NCBI GenBank assembly: GCA_964388485.1
Contig: CAYMAS010000003.1
Location: forward strand, 1 to 64,000
Reading direction: 5' to 3'
Source: JBCDKH01 sp964388485
GTDB lineage: Bacteria > Planctomycetota > Phycisphaerae > Tepidisphaerales > Tepidisphaeraceae
Length of the DNA stretch: 64,000 bases
Numbering within the stretch: position 1 is the first letter of the stretch; the number at the start of each line of letters is the position of its first letter. Under the pieces are notes generated by a model. That model ran no database searches, was not told the DNA's origin, and saw only the letters and a program-made list of their open reading frames with translations. The position numbers were made by a program, and so were the translations under genes. Shown piece by piece: positions 7,690-16,644 of the stretch.

Positions 7690-8676
7690 CTAGCTCGACT
7701 GCGGCTCTCCAGCCTCATCTACCCGTACGGTCGGCAGCGTCGCCAGCAGCTGCCGCTCCTCTTCGGGCGAGAGCTTGACTCGCTGTCCATGCTCGTCGTG
7801 CGATTCTGAGAATTCGCCTGCGACAAACCCTTCTTCGAGCGACACCGGCTGGATCGCCCCGGCCATGGCATCGTGGCGGACGAAGAAGGCGTTGAGCCCG
7901 TGGCTGCCGCAGCCGATGAAGCGATAGCCCTTCGCTGTCGCCAATCGGTTGAGTGCTCGCAGGCTGGCTCCGTAGTAGATCAGCGAGTGGTGGGCTGCGC
8001 GACGGTCGAAGTCGGCCTGATACGGCACCGTCACGCTCGCATCGGGACCGAAGCGGCTGTTGTATTCGATAACCACGATGGCCGGGTCCACGACATCGAT
8101 TGCCCGCCAGAGCCAGTAGTCCATGCCGTCGACGTCGATCGACAGAACGCCAATCCTGCCGCTGACGCCGTTGCGGCGGATGACGTCGTTGAGGTTGTCC
8201 CGCGTCAGGAACGCCTGATCCGCCTTGAGCGGGTGTTCCCAGTAGATTGGGTCGTTCTTGATTCTCGCGACCTGCTCCGCGTCGCCGTCGAGCACCAAGC
8301 CCCGCCAGCCTTCGGTGGTCAGGAGGTAGCGAGTGTTCGACTCGACGTAACTCTCAACGCCGAACTCGACGAAGACCTTCTCGTCGAACTGGGCTTCGCG
8401 GCAGAGGAAGGCGAGCAGGCCGTCTTCGCCCCATTGGCTGTAGACCCTGAACTCCCGCTCCTTTAGCGGAACATGAGCTGGCAGGTCCTTCGTCTGTCGC
8501 TCCTCGACTCGGCCGATGGCGCGGCGGAGGTGATCCATCTGCCGGGCGAGGTCATCGACCTGGTCGGAGGTGGTCCACAACTTCTCCGCCACCGTGTGCA
8601 ACAGGGGCGGGGTGGCGACACGTTTGAGCTTTTGCAGGATGGCGGACAAGGGCGAGGCGGGTTCTGTCCGATTCAT
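7690..8676 (-). CDS. FkbM-like methyltransferase-fold protein
   Basis: This 328-residue protein has an N-terminal region with predicted coiled coil (DQVDDLARQMDHLRRAIGRVEE) followed by a domain resembling FkbM-type S-adenosylmethionine methyltransferases. Features are YSQWGEDGLLAFL, VFVEFGVESYVESNTRYL, RGLVLDGD and VLSIDVDGMDYWLWRAI. FkbM-like enzymes often methylate sugars in surface polysaccharides. Here the second block reads SIDVDGMDYW, as in a planctomycete/cyanobacterial subgroup, and activity is not proven. The gene is divergent from the ABC exporter permease, with only 52 bp between their starts. Confidence 0.7.
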   Translation of the reverse strand: MNRTEPASPLSAILQKLKRVATPPLLHTVAEKLWTTSDQVDDLARQMDHLRRAIGRVEERQTKDLPAHVPLKEREFRVYSQWGEDGLLAFLCREAQFDEKVFVEFGVESYVESNTRYLLTTEGWRGLVLDGDAEQVARIKNDPIYWEHPLKADQAFLTRDNLNDVIRRNGVSGRIGVLSIDVDGMDYWLWRAIDVVDPAIVVIEYNSRFGPDASVTVPYQADFDRRAAHHSLIYYGASLRALNRLATAKGYRFIGCGSHGLNAFFVRHDAMAGAIQPVSLEEGFVAGEFSESHDEHGQRVKLSPEEERQLLATLPTVRVDEAGEPQSS

Positions 8677-8728
8677 CGGTTAAGGCCGCGTGTCTCTGCA
8701 GCCCTCGTCCAATAGCATTCCCCGCCGC

Positions 8729-9622
8729 ATGTCCGACCTCCCGCTCAGTGCCGCCAATCCGGGAGCGGCGACCATCGACCTCTCGAAGTACCCGTCGAAG
8801 CCGACGCAGCTGCTGTCGTCCAAAAGCGGCTGGGCGGCGTTGGGTTTGGGCGAACTCAAGGGTCGGCAGGAACTGCTCGTCGCCCTGGCGAGTCGCGACA
8901 TTCGCGCCCGCTACAAGCAGACGATTCTCGGCGTCGTTTGGGTCGTGGCTCAGCCGCTGCTGGCGGCGGGCATCTTCACCTTCATCTTCGCCGTCGTCGC
9001 GGGCATCGATCCACCCGAAGACGGCCCGCCCTATTTCGTCGGCACCTTCACCGCGCTCGTCCTCTGGAACAGCACGTCGTTCGTCCTGCAGCGCTCCGGC
9101 AGCAGCCTCGTCGCCAATGCGGCCCTCGTGGGCAAGGTCTACTTCCCTCGATTGATCCTGCCCATCTCGTCGCTCCTGACCGTTCTGGTCGACTTCCTCG
9201 TCTCGGCCGTTCTGCTGATCATCCTCATCGCGATCTACTGGAAATCGCCGGGGCCGTACGTGCTGCTGGCACCGATCCTCCTCGGGGTTTCGTGGCTCTT
9301 GGCGTTGGGCATCGGTCTGATCGTCAGTGCGGCGGGCGTGATCTATCGCGACGCATTGCACATGATCCCGATCGTCACCCAGTTCCTCATGTGGGGCAGC
9401 TTCGTCATGATCCCGATTACGGAGGTGCCCGAGCAGTACCTCGACTACGTCTACCTCAACCCTTTCGTGCCGTTGATCGAGTCGTTCCGCTTTGCGGTGC
9501 TGGGCGAAGGCACGATGCCGTGGGGCTACTTTGCGTACAGCGTCGGCTTCATGATCGTCTCGCTGTTGGTCGGCACGCTGCTCTTTCGCAGGATGGAACG
9601 GAGATTCGCCGATGTCATCTAA
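8729..9622 (+). CDS. ABC-2 type polysaccharide export permease (Wzm-like)
   Basis: This 297-residue inner-membrane protein has six predicted spans. The N-terminal amphipathic stretch has WAALGLGELKGRQELLVALASRDIRARYKQTILGVVW, written here as two adjoining parts: LGELKGRQELLVALASRDIR and ARYKQTILGVVWVVAQP. That is the hallmark of Wzm/TagG-type permeases of O-antigen or teichoic-acid exporters. The ATP-binding partner follows with an 11-base overlap, so they form one exporter for a lipid-linked glycan. I prefer the ATG at 8729 over an in-frame GTG at 8690 because the extension is not conserved. Confidence 0.92.
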   Translation: MSDLPLSAANPGAATIDLSKYPSKPTQLLSSKSGWAALGLGELKGRQELLVALASRDIRARYKQTILGVVWVVAQPLLAAGIFTFIFAVVAGIDPPEDGPPYFVGTFTALVLWNSTSFVLQRSGSSLVANAALVGKVYFPRLILPISSLLTVLVDFLVSAVLLIILIAIYWKSPGPYVLLAPILLGVSWLLALGIGLIVSAAGVIYRDALHMIPIVTQFLMWGSFVMIPITEVPEQYLDYVYLNPFVPLIESFRFAVLGEGTMPWGYFAYSVGFMIVSLLVGTLLFRRMERRFADVI

Positions 9623-10853
9623 TCTCCTCTCGCCAAAAGATCCCGCCATCGTCGCCCGCGGCCTGGGCAAGTCGTACAAGATCCGCCACAAAACCAGCGT
9701 CCCCGGCAAACGGTTCAGCCAGACGACGAAGGAAACCGTCTGGGCGCTTCGCGACGTCTCGTTCGACATCGCCAAGGGCGAAGTCGTCGGCCTCGTCGGA
9801 CGCAACGGCGCGGGCAAGAGCACGCTGCTCAAGCTGCTGAGCCACATCACCGAGCCGGCTGAGGGACAGATCGCGCTCTGGGGCCGCGTCGGATCGTTGT
9901 TGGAAGTCGGCACGGGCTTTCACCCGGAGCTGACCGGCCGCGAAAACGTCTTTCTCAATGGTGCCGTGCTCGGCATGACGCGGGCGGAAATTCGCGGCAA
10001 GTTCGACGACATCATCGACTTCGCGGGCGTGCATCGATACCTCGACACGCCGGTCAAACGCTACAGCAGCGGCATGTACGTCCGGCTCGCCTTCAGCGTC
10101 GCCGTCCATCTCCGGCCCGAGGTGCTGATCGTCGATGAAGTCCTCGCCGTCGGCGATGCCGACTTCCAGCGGCGATGCCTGGCGAAGATGGACGAAGTCT
10201 CCAAGAGCGGCATCACGGTGCTGCTGGTGAGCCACAACATGGGCAGCATCCAGTCGCTGTGCCAGCGGGCGATCCTCCTCGAGCAAGGTCGGCTGACGAT
10301 GGACGGTCCGGCCGAAGAGGTCGTCGCGACCTACCTCGCCAAATCGCTCGAAAGCGGTGCGAGCGTCAGCGACGAGCCAGAAGCCAGACCCGGCAACGGA
10401 TTGGCAAGGGTCCACGACGTCCGCGTGCTCGACCAGGAAGGGCGACCGACGACGCAGGTCATGGGCGGCGAAGACGTGCTGGTCCAGGTCGATTACGAAT
10501 GCACCAAGCCAGGCACGAGCGTGAGCGTGTCGATGACGCTCTACAACGACCAGGAAGCTCCCGTCGCCGCGGCACACACCTACCTGACGCGGCCGAACCT
10601 GGCACCGATGGCCACTACCGGCACGCTGACGTGCCGTCTGCGTCGCCTGCCGCTGACAATCGGTTTGTATCGCATCGCGATGGCGCTGCAGATCGATGAC
10701 GAAACAGCCGACCACGTCGCGCGGGCCGCGGAACTCGACGTTTCCGCCAGCGTCTTCTACGACGCAGGCGTCACGCTCGACAGCAAGACCGCCGCCGTCA
10801 TGCTCGATCACGAATGGCAGCACGAGCCGTCGGCAAGGACGGTGGCCGCGTGA
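9612..10853 (+). CDS. ABC polysaccharide exporter ATPase with C-terminal Wzt-type domain
   Basis: This 413-residue protein has an ABC ATPase domain with Walker A GRNGAGKSTLLKL, signature-like YSSGMYVRLAFS, Walker B VLIVDEVLAVGDADF and switch VLLVSHNMGS. The GSLLEVGTGFHPELTGRENV block is typical of O-antigen/teichoic-acid exporters. After about residue 250 comes a roughly 150-residue beta-rich domain like the Wzt C-terminal domain, which binds the glycan terminus and sets substrate choice. In Wzt systems the polymer is usually capped, for example by methylation; the adjacent FkbM-like gene is a candidate capping enzyme, which is inference. The end overlaps the next gene as GTGA. Confidence 0.92.
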   Translation: MSSNLLSPKDPAIVARGLGKSYKIRHKTSVPGKRFSQTTKETVWALRDVSFDIAKGEVVGLVGRNGAGKSTLLKLLSHITEPAEGQIALWGRVGSLLEVGTGFHPELTGRENVFLNGAVLGMTRAEIRGKFDDIIDFAGVHRYLDTPVKRYSSGMYVRLAFSVAVHLRPEVLIVDEVLAVGDADFQRRCLAKMDEVSKSGITVLLVSHNMGSIQSLCQRAILLEQGRLTMDGPAEEVVATYLAKSLESGASVSDEPEARPGNGLARVHDVRVLDQEGRPTTQVMGGEDVLVQVDYECTKPGTSVSVSMTLYNDQEAPVAAAHTYLTRPNLAPMATTGTLTCRLRRLPLTIGLYRIAMALQIDDETADHVARAAELDVSASVFYDAGVTLDSKTAAVMLDHEWQHEPSARTVAA

Positions 10854-12349
10854 CGAACAACCTGCCGTGGCTGGGAATTTTCACGATCGGCGGACTTTTC
10901 GTCGTCGCGCTGTTCCTCTTCACCAAGGCCAACGGCTATCCGTTCGTCTTCCACCCGGACGAGCCAAGCAAGGTCCGGCAGATCGTCGAGGGCGAGTACA
11001 ACTTCAATCACCCGCAACTCACGCTCCGCGCCGCCGAGGTCGTCAACTTCCTGACCACCGGCAACCGCGACGCGCGGCGAGGCGAGGACGAGGTGCCGAT
11101 CAGGTACGAGCAACGCATCGCAGAAAACGGCCGACTGGCGAGTGCGACCTTCGCCGCGTCGGCCGTCGCATTGCTCGCGACGCTGGCGTGGCAGGTGCGT
11201 GGACCGGTCGCGGGAATTGCGGCAGGTGCCGGGCTTGCGCTGATGCCGCCGCTCTTGACCGTGGCCCACTTTTTCAAGGAAGATACTGCCTTTGTCTTCA
11301 CGATGGCTCTGTGGCTGGTGGCGGCCTTGTGGTACTGGCAAAAGCCGGGACGGTGGACGCTCATCGCCTTCGGACTCGCTTGTGGCCTCGCCGTCGGCGG
11401 CAAGTGGATCGGCCTCGTGCTGACCATTGCGGGCTTCGGACTCATCGCGACGCGCGACTGGCGAAAGCTGCCGATGGCACTCGGTCTGACGGTACTGATG
11501 GTCCTGCTCGTCAATCTCTCGGCCCTGTTCCAGTTCGACAATCTGCTCGCCGGCTGGCGGCACGAGGCGACGCACGTGGCGACGGGTCACGAAGGCCTCA
11601 TCCTGCCGCGAGGTCCGATCTACCTCGCCGCGCTGCTTGGCCTCGGGCCGGTCGTGCTGGTGCTCGCAGGTTTCGAGTTCTATGCGACGATCCGCCACAA
11701 CCGCTGGCCCGGCTGGTGGATCGTGCCGACGACGGCCTTGATCCTGGCGGTGGTGATTCTCCTGTCGCGTGTCGTGACGCCCCGCTACCTGCTGCCGACG
11801 CTGATGCTTCTGATCGTCCTCGCGAGCCTTGGCCTGGCGCGGACGCACGAGTTGATCCGCCTGCGCTTCGGCAGATTGCCCGCCTACGGCGTTGCAGCGT
11901 TGCTCCTGCTCGGCTGGCTCGTGCCGTTCGGGCTGACGTCGTACGGCTATCTGAGTCACTTCGCCAACGACACGCGGCTCGAAGCCCGCACGTGGATCGG
12001 CGAGCACCTCAACGACACGCCAATCGTCTACGACGGCTGGAGTGGCCTGCGGCCTTGGAACGTTGCGCCCGGGTCGAGCCGCCGTGTCCTGCCGTTGGCC
12101 GACGCGACCATCGACGAGCTGGCGGCGGAAGGCTTCACGCATCTCGTCATCGCCGACCGCGACTACGAACAGTTCTTCCTTCCGGGCGTCCGCCCGACGC
12201 GCGGCTACGGAGAGACGATGCAACGTGTTCGCGAGCGGTACGGCGAGTTGCTCGAACGAGAGCCGATCGTCGTCTTCGAGCCGACCGGCCCGACGCCGAC
12301 GCATATGAGTCCACGCATTGCCATCTACGACCTTGGCGGGGACGACTGA
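10850..12349 (+). CDS. GT39-like polytopic membrane glycosyltransferase
   Basis: The 499-residue product starts at a GTG overlapping the upstream stop (GTGA). It has about ten membrane spans and the architecture of ArnT/PMT-type (GT-C) enzymes, which move a sugar from a polyprenyl-phosphate donor to an acceptor on the periplasmic face. After the first span the loop contains FVFHPDEPSKVRQI, a likely acidic catalytic site of the D-E type. The C-terminal soluble part (TWIGEHLNDTPIVYDGW onward) is typical of the fold. It follows the exporter genes in one operon and ends with TGATG overlapping the next start, so it probably decorates the exported glycan. Confidence 0.8.
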   Translation: MTNNLPWLGIFTIGGLFVVALFLFTKANGYPFVFHPDEPSKVRQIVEGEYNFNHPQLTLRAAEVVNFLTTGNRDARRGEDEVPIRYEQRIAENGRLASATFAASAVALLATLAWQVRGPVAGIAAGAGLALMPPLLTVAHFFKEDTAFVFTMALWLVAALWYWQKPGRWTLIAFGLACGLAVGGKWIGLVLTIAGFGLIATRDWRKLPMALGLTVLMVLLVNLSALFQFDNLLAGWRHEATHVATGHEGLILPRGPIYLAALLGLGPVVLVLAGFEFYATIRHNRWPGWWIVPTTALILAVVILLSRVVTPRYLLPTLMLLIVLASLGLARTHELIRLRFGRLPAYGVAALLLLGWLVPFGLTSYGYLSHFANDTRLEARTWIGEHLNDTPIVYDGWSGLRPWNVAPGSSRRVLPLADATIDELAAEGFTHLVIADRDYEQFFLPGVRPTRGYGETMQRVRERYGELLEREPIVVFEPTGPTPTHMSPRIAIYDLGGDD

Positions 12350-13608
12350 TGCGGTTCCTCCTGGAAAGCGGCACCTACCAGATTGACAACGTCGGCGACA
12401 TCGCGATGTTGCAGACGACGGTGCAGCGTCTCCGCAAGCGTTTCGCCGGCTGCGAGATCGCGGTGGTGACGGAGCAGCCGGAGCGGCTGACGAACGTTCT
12501 GCCGGACGTCGAACCGGTGGAGGCCGGACCGTGGTTTCGGCTCCGCGTGACGCCGGTGCCGAAGGCGTTGGAATGGAAGCGACTGACGCGCCGGATCCGA
12601 TGGAAGGAGATGCTTCTGGCGGGTCATTACCCGAAGCTCGCGAGGCTCGGCAAGCGGCTGGATTACTGGGCGACGCCCGAAGAACGCGACGCGGCCATGC
12701 GGTTCTATGACGAGGTCACCAAGGCCGACGCAGTGCTCGCGGCGGGTGGCGGCTACGTCAACGACTTCTATCACGAGCACGCTTGGAAGGTCTTTGCGAC
12801 CCTCAACCTTGCCCAAGGGCTCGGCAAGCCGACGGCGATGTTCGGCATCGGGCTCGGGCCGGTGTCGCGGGAAGACTTGAAGCAACACGGCGGCCACGTG
12901 CTGCGACGGCTGGACGCGTTGACGCTTCGCGAGAGCGACCTCGGTCCGAGCATCGCAAAGCAACTTAGCGTCCACGGCGCAGCTGTAACGGGTGACGACG
13001 CGATCTACCTCGCCGCGCAGACGCCGCTCGCCGCTGACCGCCAAAGCCTCGGAGTGAATTTGCGACTCGCCGGTGATGCCGAAGTGCCTGCGGCGGGGGT
13101 CAATGCGACTCGTGCCGCCATTGCGGAGGTTGCGGCGGCTCGGGATGCGATCCCGTTGCCGACGATCATCCGCACCGACCTGTCGCCGGACAACGATGTC
13201 GATGCCGCGGCTCGGCTCGTCACTGATGCCGCCGCCCTGGACGCCGCCCGTCGGGTGCGTTCGCCTGCCGACGCCTTCGCTCGCCTCGCGACGTGCCGCG
13301 TCGTCATCACCGGGGCCTACCACAACGCCGTCTTCGCCCTGTCGATGGGCGTGCCGGTCGTGGGGCTGTACAAGAGCGACTACTACGCCGCCAAGCTCGG
13401 CGGCGTCGCGAGGCAGTTCGGCGTCGGCATGACGACGCTGCCACTCGATGCCATCGACCTTCGCGAGCGGATCGTAGCCGAGGCGACGCGTCTTTGGGAC
13501 GAGGCGGATGACCTGCAAGCACCCCTGCGAGACGCCGCCGCTGAGCAGGTCGCCCGAGCCGATGCCGCGTACCACGCGTTCTTCGCCAAGGTGAGGGTGG
13601 AACGATGA
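12349..13608 (+). CDS. Polysaccharide pyruvyl transferase family protein
   Basis: This 419-residue protein opens with MRFLLESGTYQIDNVGDIAML, where the N-x-GD-x-A block is typical of polysaccharide pyruvyl transferases (CsaB/WcaK type). Further family features are DAVLAAGGGYVND, MFGIGLGPVS, TLRESDLGPSI with VTGDDAIYLA, and CRVVITGAYHNAVFALSMGVPVVGL split across two strands. These enzymes add ketal-linked pyruvate from PEP to sugars in exported glycans. Its start overlaps the GT39-like gene (TGATG) and its stop overlaps the GT2 gene (ATGA), so the run is tightly coupled. Some relatives lack pyruvyl transferase activity, so the exact reaction is uncertain. Confidence 0.85.
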   Translation: MRFLLESGTYQIDNVGDIAMLQTTVQRLRKRFAGCEIAVVTEQPERLTNVLPDVEPVEAGPWFRLRVTPVPKALEWKRLTRRIRWKEMLLAGHYPKLARLGKRLDYWATPEERDAAMRFYDEVTKADAVLAAGGGYVNDFYHEHAWKVFATLNLAQGLGKPTAMFGIGLGPVSREDLKQHGGHVLRRLDALTLRESDLGPSIAKQLSVHGAAVTGDDAIYLAAQTPLAADRQSLGVNLRLAGDAEVPAAGVNATRAAIAEVAAARDAIPLPTIIRTDLSPDNDVDAAARLVTDAAALDAARRVRSPADAFARLATCRVVITGAYHNAVFALSMGVPVVGLYKSDYYAAKLGGVARQFGVGMTTLPLDAIDLRERIVAEATRLWDEADDLQAPLRDAAAEQVARADAAYHAFFAKVRVER

Positions 13609-14618
13609 CGCCGCGGGTGAGCTTTCTCCTGGCGACGTACAACGACGAGCCGTACCTTCGCCAGACGCTCGACAGCCTCTTCGCCCAGACCTTCGGCGAC
13701 TTCGAGCTCGTCGCCGTCGATGACGCCTCGACCGACAAAACGCCGCGGCTGCTACGGGAGCGAGACGACCCGCGTCTTCGTTACGTCCGCAACGACACGA
13801 ACCTCGGCCACGTCAGGTCGCTGACCCGCGGCCTCGGCCTCTGCCGCGGCGAATTCGTCGCCCGCATCGACGGCGACGACCTGTGCGAACCCGAACGCCT
13901 CGCCAAACAGGTCGCCCTGCTGGATCGTGACAACTCGCTCGCCGGCTGCTGCACCTGGACGACGGAGATTGACGAAGCCGGCGATCCGACCGGCGACGCC
14001 GTCGAGCCGTTCCCCGACGCCGACCACGTCCGTTGGTCGATGGCCCACGTCCTGCGGCTGTACCACCCGACGATGACGCTGCGACGGTCCGCCCTCGCAG
14101 CCGTCGGCGGTTACGACGTCGACACGCTGGCCATGGAGGATTACGAACTGTGGACGCGGATGGTCTCGGCGGGTCATCCCCTGGGCGTCGTGCCGGAGCG
14201 GCTGGTGCGATATCGCCGCCGTCGCGGGTCGATTACAAACCAACATGCCGATCACCAACAAGCCCGTGCCGTACCGGTAGCGCGGCAGTACATGGCGGAT
14301 GTGATGGACACGCCTGTCGACGAGGCGGACGTCCGAATGATGCGACGTTTGCTGGATTGGGACGACCTGGCGCCGACCGATGCGACGTCCGCCCTGCGGT
14401 TGATGGCACGTTGGCGGCGAGCGACGCTCGGTCATGCCGCCGCCGCCGCCCGGGCCGCCGCCGATGCGGAGGTGGCCGAGCATCTGCTGCGACGCGGCCG
14501 ACTCTGGCTTCGTGACGGGCCGGCTCACGCGAAGACGCTGGCTACGTGCGTGCTGCGGCTGCCGCACCACCGTGTGGAGGGGGCCAGGCTCTGGTGGCAG
14601 GCGTGGCGTTGCAGGTAA
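13605..14618 (+). CDS. Glycosyltransferase family 2
   Basis: The 337-residue protein is a GT-A fold GT2 enzyme. It has the N-terminal VSFLLATYNDEPYLRQTLDS, FELVAVDDASTDKT (nucleotide-sugar site), and the DxD-type metal site EFVARIDGDDLCEPERL. MEDYELWTRM, which carries the ED catalytic-base motif, follows. After about residue 220 a helical C-terminal region rich in Ala and Arg completes it. There are no membrane spans, so it acts on the cytoplasmic side. It is the last gene of the exporter/GT39/pyruvyl-transferase run, and a hairpin lies six bases after the stop. Confidence 0.92.
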   Translation: MTPRVSFLLATYNDEPYLRQTLDSLFAQTFGDFELVAVDDASTDKTPRLLRERDDPRLRYVRNDTNLGHVRSLTRGLGLCRGEFVARIDGDDLCEPERLAKQVALLDRDNSLAGCCTWTTEIDEAGDPTGDAVEPFPDADHVRWSMAHVLRLYHPTMTLRRSALAAVGGYDVDTLAMEDYELWTRMVSAGHPLGVVPERLVRYRRRRGSITNQHADHQQARAVPVARQYMADVMDTPVDEADVRMMRRLLDWDDLAPTDATSALRLMARWRRATLGHAAAAARAAADAEVAEHLLRRGRLWLRDGPAHAKTLATCVLRLPHHRVEGARLWWQAWRCR

Positions 14619-14623
14619 AGCAA

Positions 14624-14645
14624 GAGCCCCGACAAGTCGGGGCTC
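14624..14645 (-). terminator. Rho-independent-like hairpin after tRNA-Phe and GT2
   Basis: GAGCCCCGAC (14624-14633) pairs with GTCGGGGCTC (14636-14645) across a two-base gap; the apical pairs would open to form a loop. On the minus strand it is followed by TTGCTTT, so it best fits termination of the tRNA-Phe transcript. It also lies just after the plus-strand GT2 stop and may work both ways. Confidence 0.7.
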
Positions 14646-14653
14646 CTGGCCAG

Positions 14654-14726
14654 TGGTCGGGGCCGGGTTCGAACCGGCGACCTAACGATTTTCAGTCGTT
14701 CGCTCTACCAACTGAGCTACCCGACC
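14654..14726 (-). tRNA. tRNA-Phe (GAA)
   Basis: Read on the minus strand the sequence starts GGTCGGGTAGCTCAG and gives the normal D arm, an anticodon loop CTGAAAA with anticodon GAA, and the T arm GGTTCGAACC. The acceptor strand CCCGACC is followed by discriminator A. CCA is not encoded. A same-strand protein frame runs into this gene from upstream and ends in the anticodon loop. Confidence 0.95.
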
Positions 14727-16560
14727 GGCGGGTTGACAGAGTAGACGCGCTTTGCCCCTGGAGCAAATCGTTCAGGAGGCCTTCGAGATCCGCCGCCGCC
14801 TCGGCGATGGCCCGGACATTGGCAAGATCCCGCTCCACCCGCCGCTGCCGCACGAGCGTCTCGTCGCCGCCGTCCGCCTCTGCCATCTCAATCCGCAGGT
14901 CCGCCAAGACCCGCTCGTGCTCCGTCCGCTGCGTCAGGCTCGTAACGAGCCCGTAGGTGCGGCTGATCGCGTCGTCGCTTGCCAGCGGCCGACGGATGCG
15001 GTCGATCTGCGAAACGTTGCTGTTGACGACGTCTCGGTCCCCAGGCTGCTGGCGAATCGCGTCGAGCAGCGGAATCGTCTTGGCGGCGATGGCGGCAATC
15101 TCCCTCGTCTCCCCTCGCCGAGCTATGAGGCACGACTCGATGTCGTCGCTCCGGTCGCCTTCGGCTTGAAGGCCTGGCACGGCTTCGGCTATTCCGTCAC
15201 GTTGGAGGTCATCGAGTGCGGCATAGAGCGGCATCATCTCTGCCCCCTGCTTCGCGACGCCTCCTTCGGTCGCGTCGATGACCCGCATCGGCGTGCGGGC
15301 GATCATCTGCTCGAACTGGCCCAGGTACGCAGCGAGACGCCGCTCGGTGTACGTCGGGTTGCCGCGATAGTCAGGCACCCGCAAGAGCGCGCCGCGGTCG
15401 CGGGCGATGTGCTCCCACTGCTTCATCTCGAACGTATTGAATCGCCCCGTCTCCGGCCGCCACGCGTCGTCGTAGCCGGTGCCAGGTGCGTAGGCCAATC
15501 CGTCGGCGAAGCCCAGATCCTGGCCGACCATGACGAGGTCGCTGCAGCCGAGGTGCTCGATGAGCTCGAAGGCCAGGTGCGCCACCGTCGCCCCCGGCGG
15601 CAGCGTCGCGCGTTTTAGGTTCATCTCACGGAGCAGTGACTCTGCGAAGCCGTTGCCGAGCAACGCGACGTTCCGCGACGGATCGCTCGTCCAGACGTCG
15701 AGCACCTTCGCCGACGCCTTGGGTTCGGCGACGAGCGTGCAACGCAGGCCGCTCGGCAGGCCCTCCATGAACCGGGTCGAAATTTCGCTGTGGTCGATGC
15801 TGCAGACGAAGTGCGGCTCGACGCCTTCGGCCAAGAGCGGCTTGAGCGCGGTCTGCACGGCGACGAGGACGAAGCCGCGGTCGCGGGCGTCGCGGAGGCG
15901 GCTGATGTTGCGTCGCAGCGACGGACCGGCCGAGACGAGAATGCCGGGCCGACCTTGGAACAGGCCGGCAAGGTGCCCAATGCCGCGGCCGCTCGCATAA
16001 CGATGCAGGTTCCCGGCGACGTTGATGGCCGTACGTCGGCCGTGCTCGACGGCAGTGACGACGTTCGTCCGCTGTCGACTGGCAAAGGCATCGAGTTCAG
16101 CGGCGAAGGCCCGGAACCCGTCGCTCTCGCCGAAGTGCGTGAGGCCGCCAGCAAAGAGCACGGTGCGGCCGTCGAGCCGTTCGTCGAGTCGCCCGACGTC
16201 GCCGGGCCCGACGAACAGCCGAACCCGCGCATCACCCAGGCAGTGAGCGACGTCAAGCCCCGCGAGCGACGCACGCAACGACGTTTCGTCCTCGATCCAG
16301 CAGACGATCTGGCTCACGCCCTTCTCGCGGCCGGTCCGCTGCCACAGGTCACGTGCGGCAGCGAGACCTTCGACGCAGTAGGCAAAGTGCCCGTCGGTCG
16401 GCTTGACCTCGATCGGCTGCGGCACGCCCGTTGGCAGCGGGCCCAGATCGTCGTCGTGTTCGACACGCAGGCCAAGGCTCGGGTCGTTGCGCCAAAGGGC
16501 AGCGAGGTTCGAGCAGTAACCTTGTGCGGCCGCGTGCGTGTCTAGGTTGGAGCGCGTCAT
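14692..16560 (-). CDS. MptE-like (DUF115) protein, 3' end running into tRNA-Phe
   Basis: This large protein of about 622 residues has the central block GRPGILVSAGPSLRRNISRL, then VAVQTALKPLLAEGVEPHF and SDLVMVGQDLGFADG, typical of the 6-hydroxymethylpterin-diphosphokinase MptE-like domain (DUF115). That domain is found in flagellin or surface-glycosylation (Maf-like) proteins. The surrounding glycan genes fit such a role. An ATG at 16560 and an in-frame GTG at 16575 are both possible starts. The C-terminus passes through the 5' half of tRNA-Phe: the last ten or so residues (SGSSVGRAND) are tRNA sequence and the TGA lies in the anticodon loop. No earlier stop exists in this frame. Confidence 0.85.
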   Translation of the reverse strand: MTRSNLDTHAAAQGYCSNLAALWRNDPSLGLRVEHDDDLGPLPTGVPQPIEVKPTDGHFAYCVEGLAAARDLWQRTGREKGVSQIVCWIEDETSLRASLAGLDVAHCLGDARVRLFVGPGDVGRLDERLDGRTVLFAGGLTHFGESDGFRAFAAELDAFASRQRTNVVTAVEHGRRTAINVAGNLHRYASGRGIGHLAGLFQGRPGILVSAGPSLRRNISRLRDARDRGFVLVAVQTALKPLLAEGVEPHFVCSIDHSEISTRFMEGLPSGLRCTLVAEPKASAKVLDVWTSDPSRNVALLGNGFAESLLREMNLKRATLPPGATVAHLAFELIEHLGCSDLVMVGQDLGFADGLAYAPGTGYDDAWRPETGRFNTFEMKQWEHIARDRGALLRVPDYRGNPTYTERRLAAYLGQFEQMIARTPMRVIDATEGGVAKQGAEMMPLYAALDDLQRDGIAEAVPGLQAEGDRSDDIESCLIARRGETREIAAIAAKTIPLLDAIRQQPGDRDVVNSNVSQIDRIRRPLASDDAISRTYGLVTSLTQRTEHERVLADLRIEMAEADGGDETLVRQRRVERDLANVRAIAEAAADLEGLLNDLLQGQSASTLSTRRSGSSVGRAND

Positions 16561-16644
16561 CGAATCGTCGGCCACCCGTGTCGTATCGGACGCAGCGGGC
16601 CCGGGCCGACAACCGCCCCGCGATCAAGCTCAAGGAGCATCGTC

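Noticed and set aside
10696..12348. N-terminal part of a 970-residue plus-strand frame that continues into the pyruvyl transferase gene
   Set aside because: The first 550 residues are arginine-rich shadow of the GT39-like gene; the true gene starts at the ATG at 12349.
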